From Planctomycetota bacterium (GTDB taxonomy: Bacteria; Planctomycetota; Planctomycetia; Pirellulales; Lacipirellulaceae): a stretch of DNA of 33,265 nucleotides. The notes under the pieces are model-generated. The model searched no databases and was not told the origin of the DNA. It saw nothing but the letters and a program-made list of their open reading frames with translations. The translations under genes and the position numbers were made by a program. This document shows positions 32,057 to 33,265 of the stretch, in pieces. The DNA lies in NCBI GenBank assembly GCA_003576855.1, contig QEVI01000012.1, positions 1 to 33,265 of the forward strand. Reading direction: 5' to 3'. Positions within the stretch are counted from its first letter, which is position 1. Every line of letters starts with the position of its first letter.

Positions 32057-32104
32057 GAGTCGATGCTTGGCTAATTGTAACCCCGCTCAGCGAAAAGACC
32101 GATC

Positions 32105-32587
32105 GTGCCTGCCGCCCTACTTGACGACGCTCGCGCCACCCGCATGAAAGCTGACGCCATCCATTGGCTGAATCGCCTGCTGGCCATTCACTGCAAGTCG
32201 TTTCCGCAGTATTTGCAGTGGTCGCGGCCGCATGTGCCTGCCGGCCGCGGCGAGGAGCTGGAAGCGATCCGTGCCATCGCCGCGGACCAGGATGCGCTGG
32301 CCGATCGGATCAGCCGGATGATCATCGACGCGGACGCCCTGCCCCGCAGCGGTGAATTCCCCATGGAGTTCACCGACATGCACGATCTGGACATCGACTA
32401 TCTCATTCGTGCGGCGGTCGGCTACCAGCAGCAGGATGTCAAGGTGATTGAACGCCTGGTCGAACGTTTGGAGACCGCCCCGGCGGCCCGGGCGATCGCC
32501 GAAGAGGCGCTCGGCATGGCCAAGGGGCACCTCGAGACGCTCCGCGAACTGGCGAAGCCCCGCCCCCACAAGCCCGCCGGCGCCTAG
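32105..32587 (+). CDS. Small helical protein, possibly ferritin-like; function unknown
   Basis: 160 residues from a GTG at 32105; an ATG at 32144 is an alternative start with the same frame. No known motif is certain. The sequence is almost entirely helical by pattern: HWLNRLLAIHCKSFPQYLQW, GEELEAIRAIAADQDALADRISRMI, DYLIRAAVGYQQQDVKVIERLVERLE and ARAIAEEALGMAKGHLETLRELA. Four helices with scattered Glu, His and Asp suggest a four-helix-bundle or ferritin-like fold, but I cannot identify metal-ligand pairs with confidence. It follows nuoN by 48 bases and may be co-transcribed. Cytoplasmic by composition. Confidence 0.75.
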   Translation: MPAALLDDARATRMKADAIHWLNRLLAIHCKSFPQYLQWSRPHVPAGRGEELEAIRAIAADQDALADRISRMIIDADALPRSGEFPMEFTDMHDLDIDYLIRAAVGYQQQDVKVIERLVERLETAPAARAIAEEALGMAKGHLETLRELAKPRPHKPAGA

Positions 32588-32681
32588 CGGCGGCCGACGT
32601 GTGCGCCGCCACATGCGCTCGTAACAAAACGCGTCCCAGCCGCGCGACCTAGCCACGTCGGGGCCGTAGCACGCCAGCGCC

Positions 32682-33265
32682 ATGCTCTTCGACACGCACG
32701 TTCATCTCGACCAGGATGAGTTTGCCGGCGACCGCGACGGCGTCGTCGAACGTGCGGCGGCCGCGGGCGTCGAAGCGATAGTCGCCGTCGGCACGACGGC
32801 GGCTTCCAGCCGCGCGTGCGTCGAGCTGGCGGCCCGCTACAGCTCGGTCTACGCCGCGGTCGGCATTCAGCCGAACTACGTGGCCGAGTGCGGCGCCGAC
32901 GACTGGTCCGAAATCGAACGCCTGGCGACGCAGCCGCGGGTCTGGCCGCCCCCGGTGGTGCCCCGCCCGAACCGGCACCGGCGGCCCGCCCCGGACGTCG
33001 CGGGCGTCGCGGCCCTCGCATTGCGAGCCATGCTCGGCTACCGGATGATCGAGGATCTGCATCAGCTCGAATTCCGCAACGCGCGGATCGCGGAGACCCG
33101 GGCGGTGGCCCCCACCGACCGCCCGATCGGCATCGACTTCGCCGGCCCGCCGCTGGAGGATGCGGGACGGATCGCCGAGATCGCCCACGCCGTGGTGCGC
33201 AACCAGTCCCTCGTGCGCCAGTTCGTGCGCAATCCCGCGCCGTCCGTCGTCGCACGATTGATCGG
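32682..33265 (+). CDS. TatD-family hydrolase N-terminus joined to unrelated frame (3' partial)
   Basis: Codons 1 to about 87 (to base 32942) encode a clear TatD-type metal-dependent hydrolase start: MLFDTHVHLDQDEFAGD (HxH metal ligands), AVGTT, and YAAVGIQPNYV. The next family block, V(V)AIGETGLD with the metal-binding Glu, should follow at once, but the frame instead runs WPPPVVPRPNRHRRPAPDV and on to the window end with no recognisable TatD motif. The later part (for example EDLHQLEFRNARIAE, IAEIAHAVVRNQ) reads like protein but I do not recognise it. The frame stays open at the edge. Either a recombination or assembly join lies near 32940, or the gene is a truncated chimera. Confidence 0.6.
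   Translation, partial: MLFDTHVHLDQDEFAGDRDGVVERAAAAGVEAIVAVGTTAASSRACVELAARYSSVYAAVGIQPNYVAECGADDWSEIERLATQPRVWPPPVVPRPNRHRRPAPDVAGVAALALRAMLGYRMIEDLHQLEFRNARIAETRAVAPTDRPIGIDFAGPPLEDAGRIAEIAHAVVRNQSLVRQFVRNPAPSVVARLI

Noticed and set aside
32584-33255. Arg-rich minus-strand frames over the TatD region
   Set aside because: Composition of a GC-rich shadow; the plus-strand TatD N-terminus is real.

Overview
The window is GC-rich chromosomal DNA that most resembles the phylum Planctomycetota, probably Pirellulales-like. The evidence is a fragment of the planctomycete/verrucomicrobial (PVC) cytochrome-c-like heme-binding family at the left edge, two separate csrA genes, peptidoglycan genes without a compact mur/fts cluster, a scattered gene order, and GC-rich hairpin repeats between genes. 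The taxonomic call is inference from gene content; no 16S gene is present.

Layout. (1) 1-1074: C-terminal part of a PVC heme-binding protein. (2) 1144-6740, minus strand: a DNA-repair and topology block transcribed udgX, topoisomerase IB, ku, ligD. It encodes bacterial non-homologous end joining plus a uracil-capturing glycosylase and a eukaryotic-type topoisomerase. (3) 6741-9559: a short-chain dehydrogenase convergent with a Gfo/Idh/MocA oxidoreductase, then trmL behind a good sigma70-type promoter. (4) 9846-13695: murB, an ftsQ-like gene, csrA copy 1 on the opposite strand, thiL and tsaE. (5) 13857-18649, mainly minus strand: the hslVU protease with a 4-base stop/start overlap, a divergent isochorismatase-family hydrolase, a small lipoprotein, ferrochelatase, tRNA-Glu(UUC) and csrA copy 2. 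(6) 18650-19701: about 1 kb without a recognisable gene, ending in a TATAAT promoter. (7) 19702-32056: a respiratory complex I cluster in the order nuoI-A-C-D-H-J-K-L-M-N, without nuoB and without the NADH-module genes nuoE, F and G. (8) 32105-33265: a small helical protein and a TatD N-terminus that loses TatD similarity after about 87 codons.

The most unusual signal is not a gene. Six genes (hemH, thiL, nuoA, nuoC, nuoD, nuoM) have arrays of degenerate 7-base repeats ending 2 to 16 bases before the start codon, and none of the six has a Shine-Dalgarno sequence. At hemH, nuoA, nuoC and nuoM the array is paired with an inverted, reverse-complement arm further upstream, so the leader could fold into a hairpin made of heptamers. 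A second class of repeats consists of short palindromes, some of which lie inside coding regions (the ligD linker and a nuoN loop insertion). One 29-base unit in ligD recurs exactly in the hslV upstream region. Several Nuo subunits (A, H, L, M, N) carry extra hydrophilic or low-complexity segments relative to the usual family lengths.

How the genes work together: the Nuo membrane and connecting subunits would form a quinone-reducing proton pump, with NuoB and any electron-input module supplied from elsewhere in the genome. Ku, LigD, UdgX and topoisomerase IB form a DNA maintenance set. The two CsrA proteins are candidate post-transcriptional regulators.
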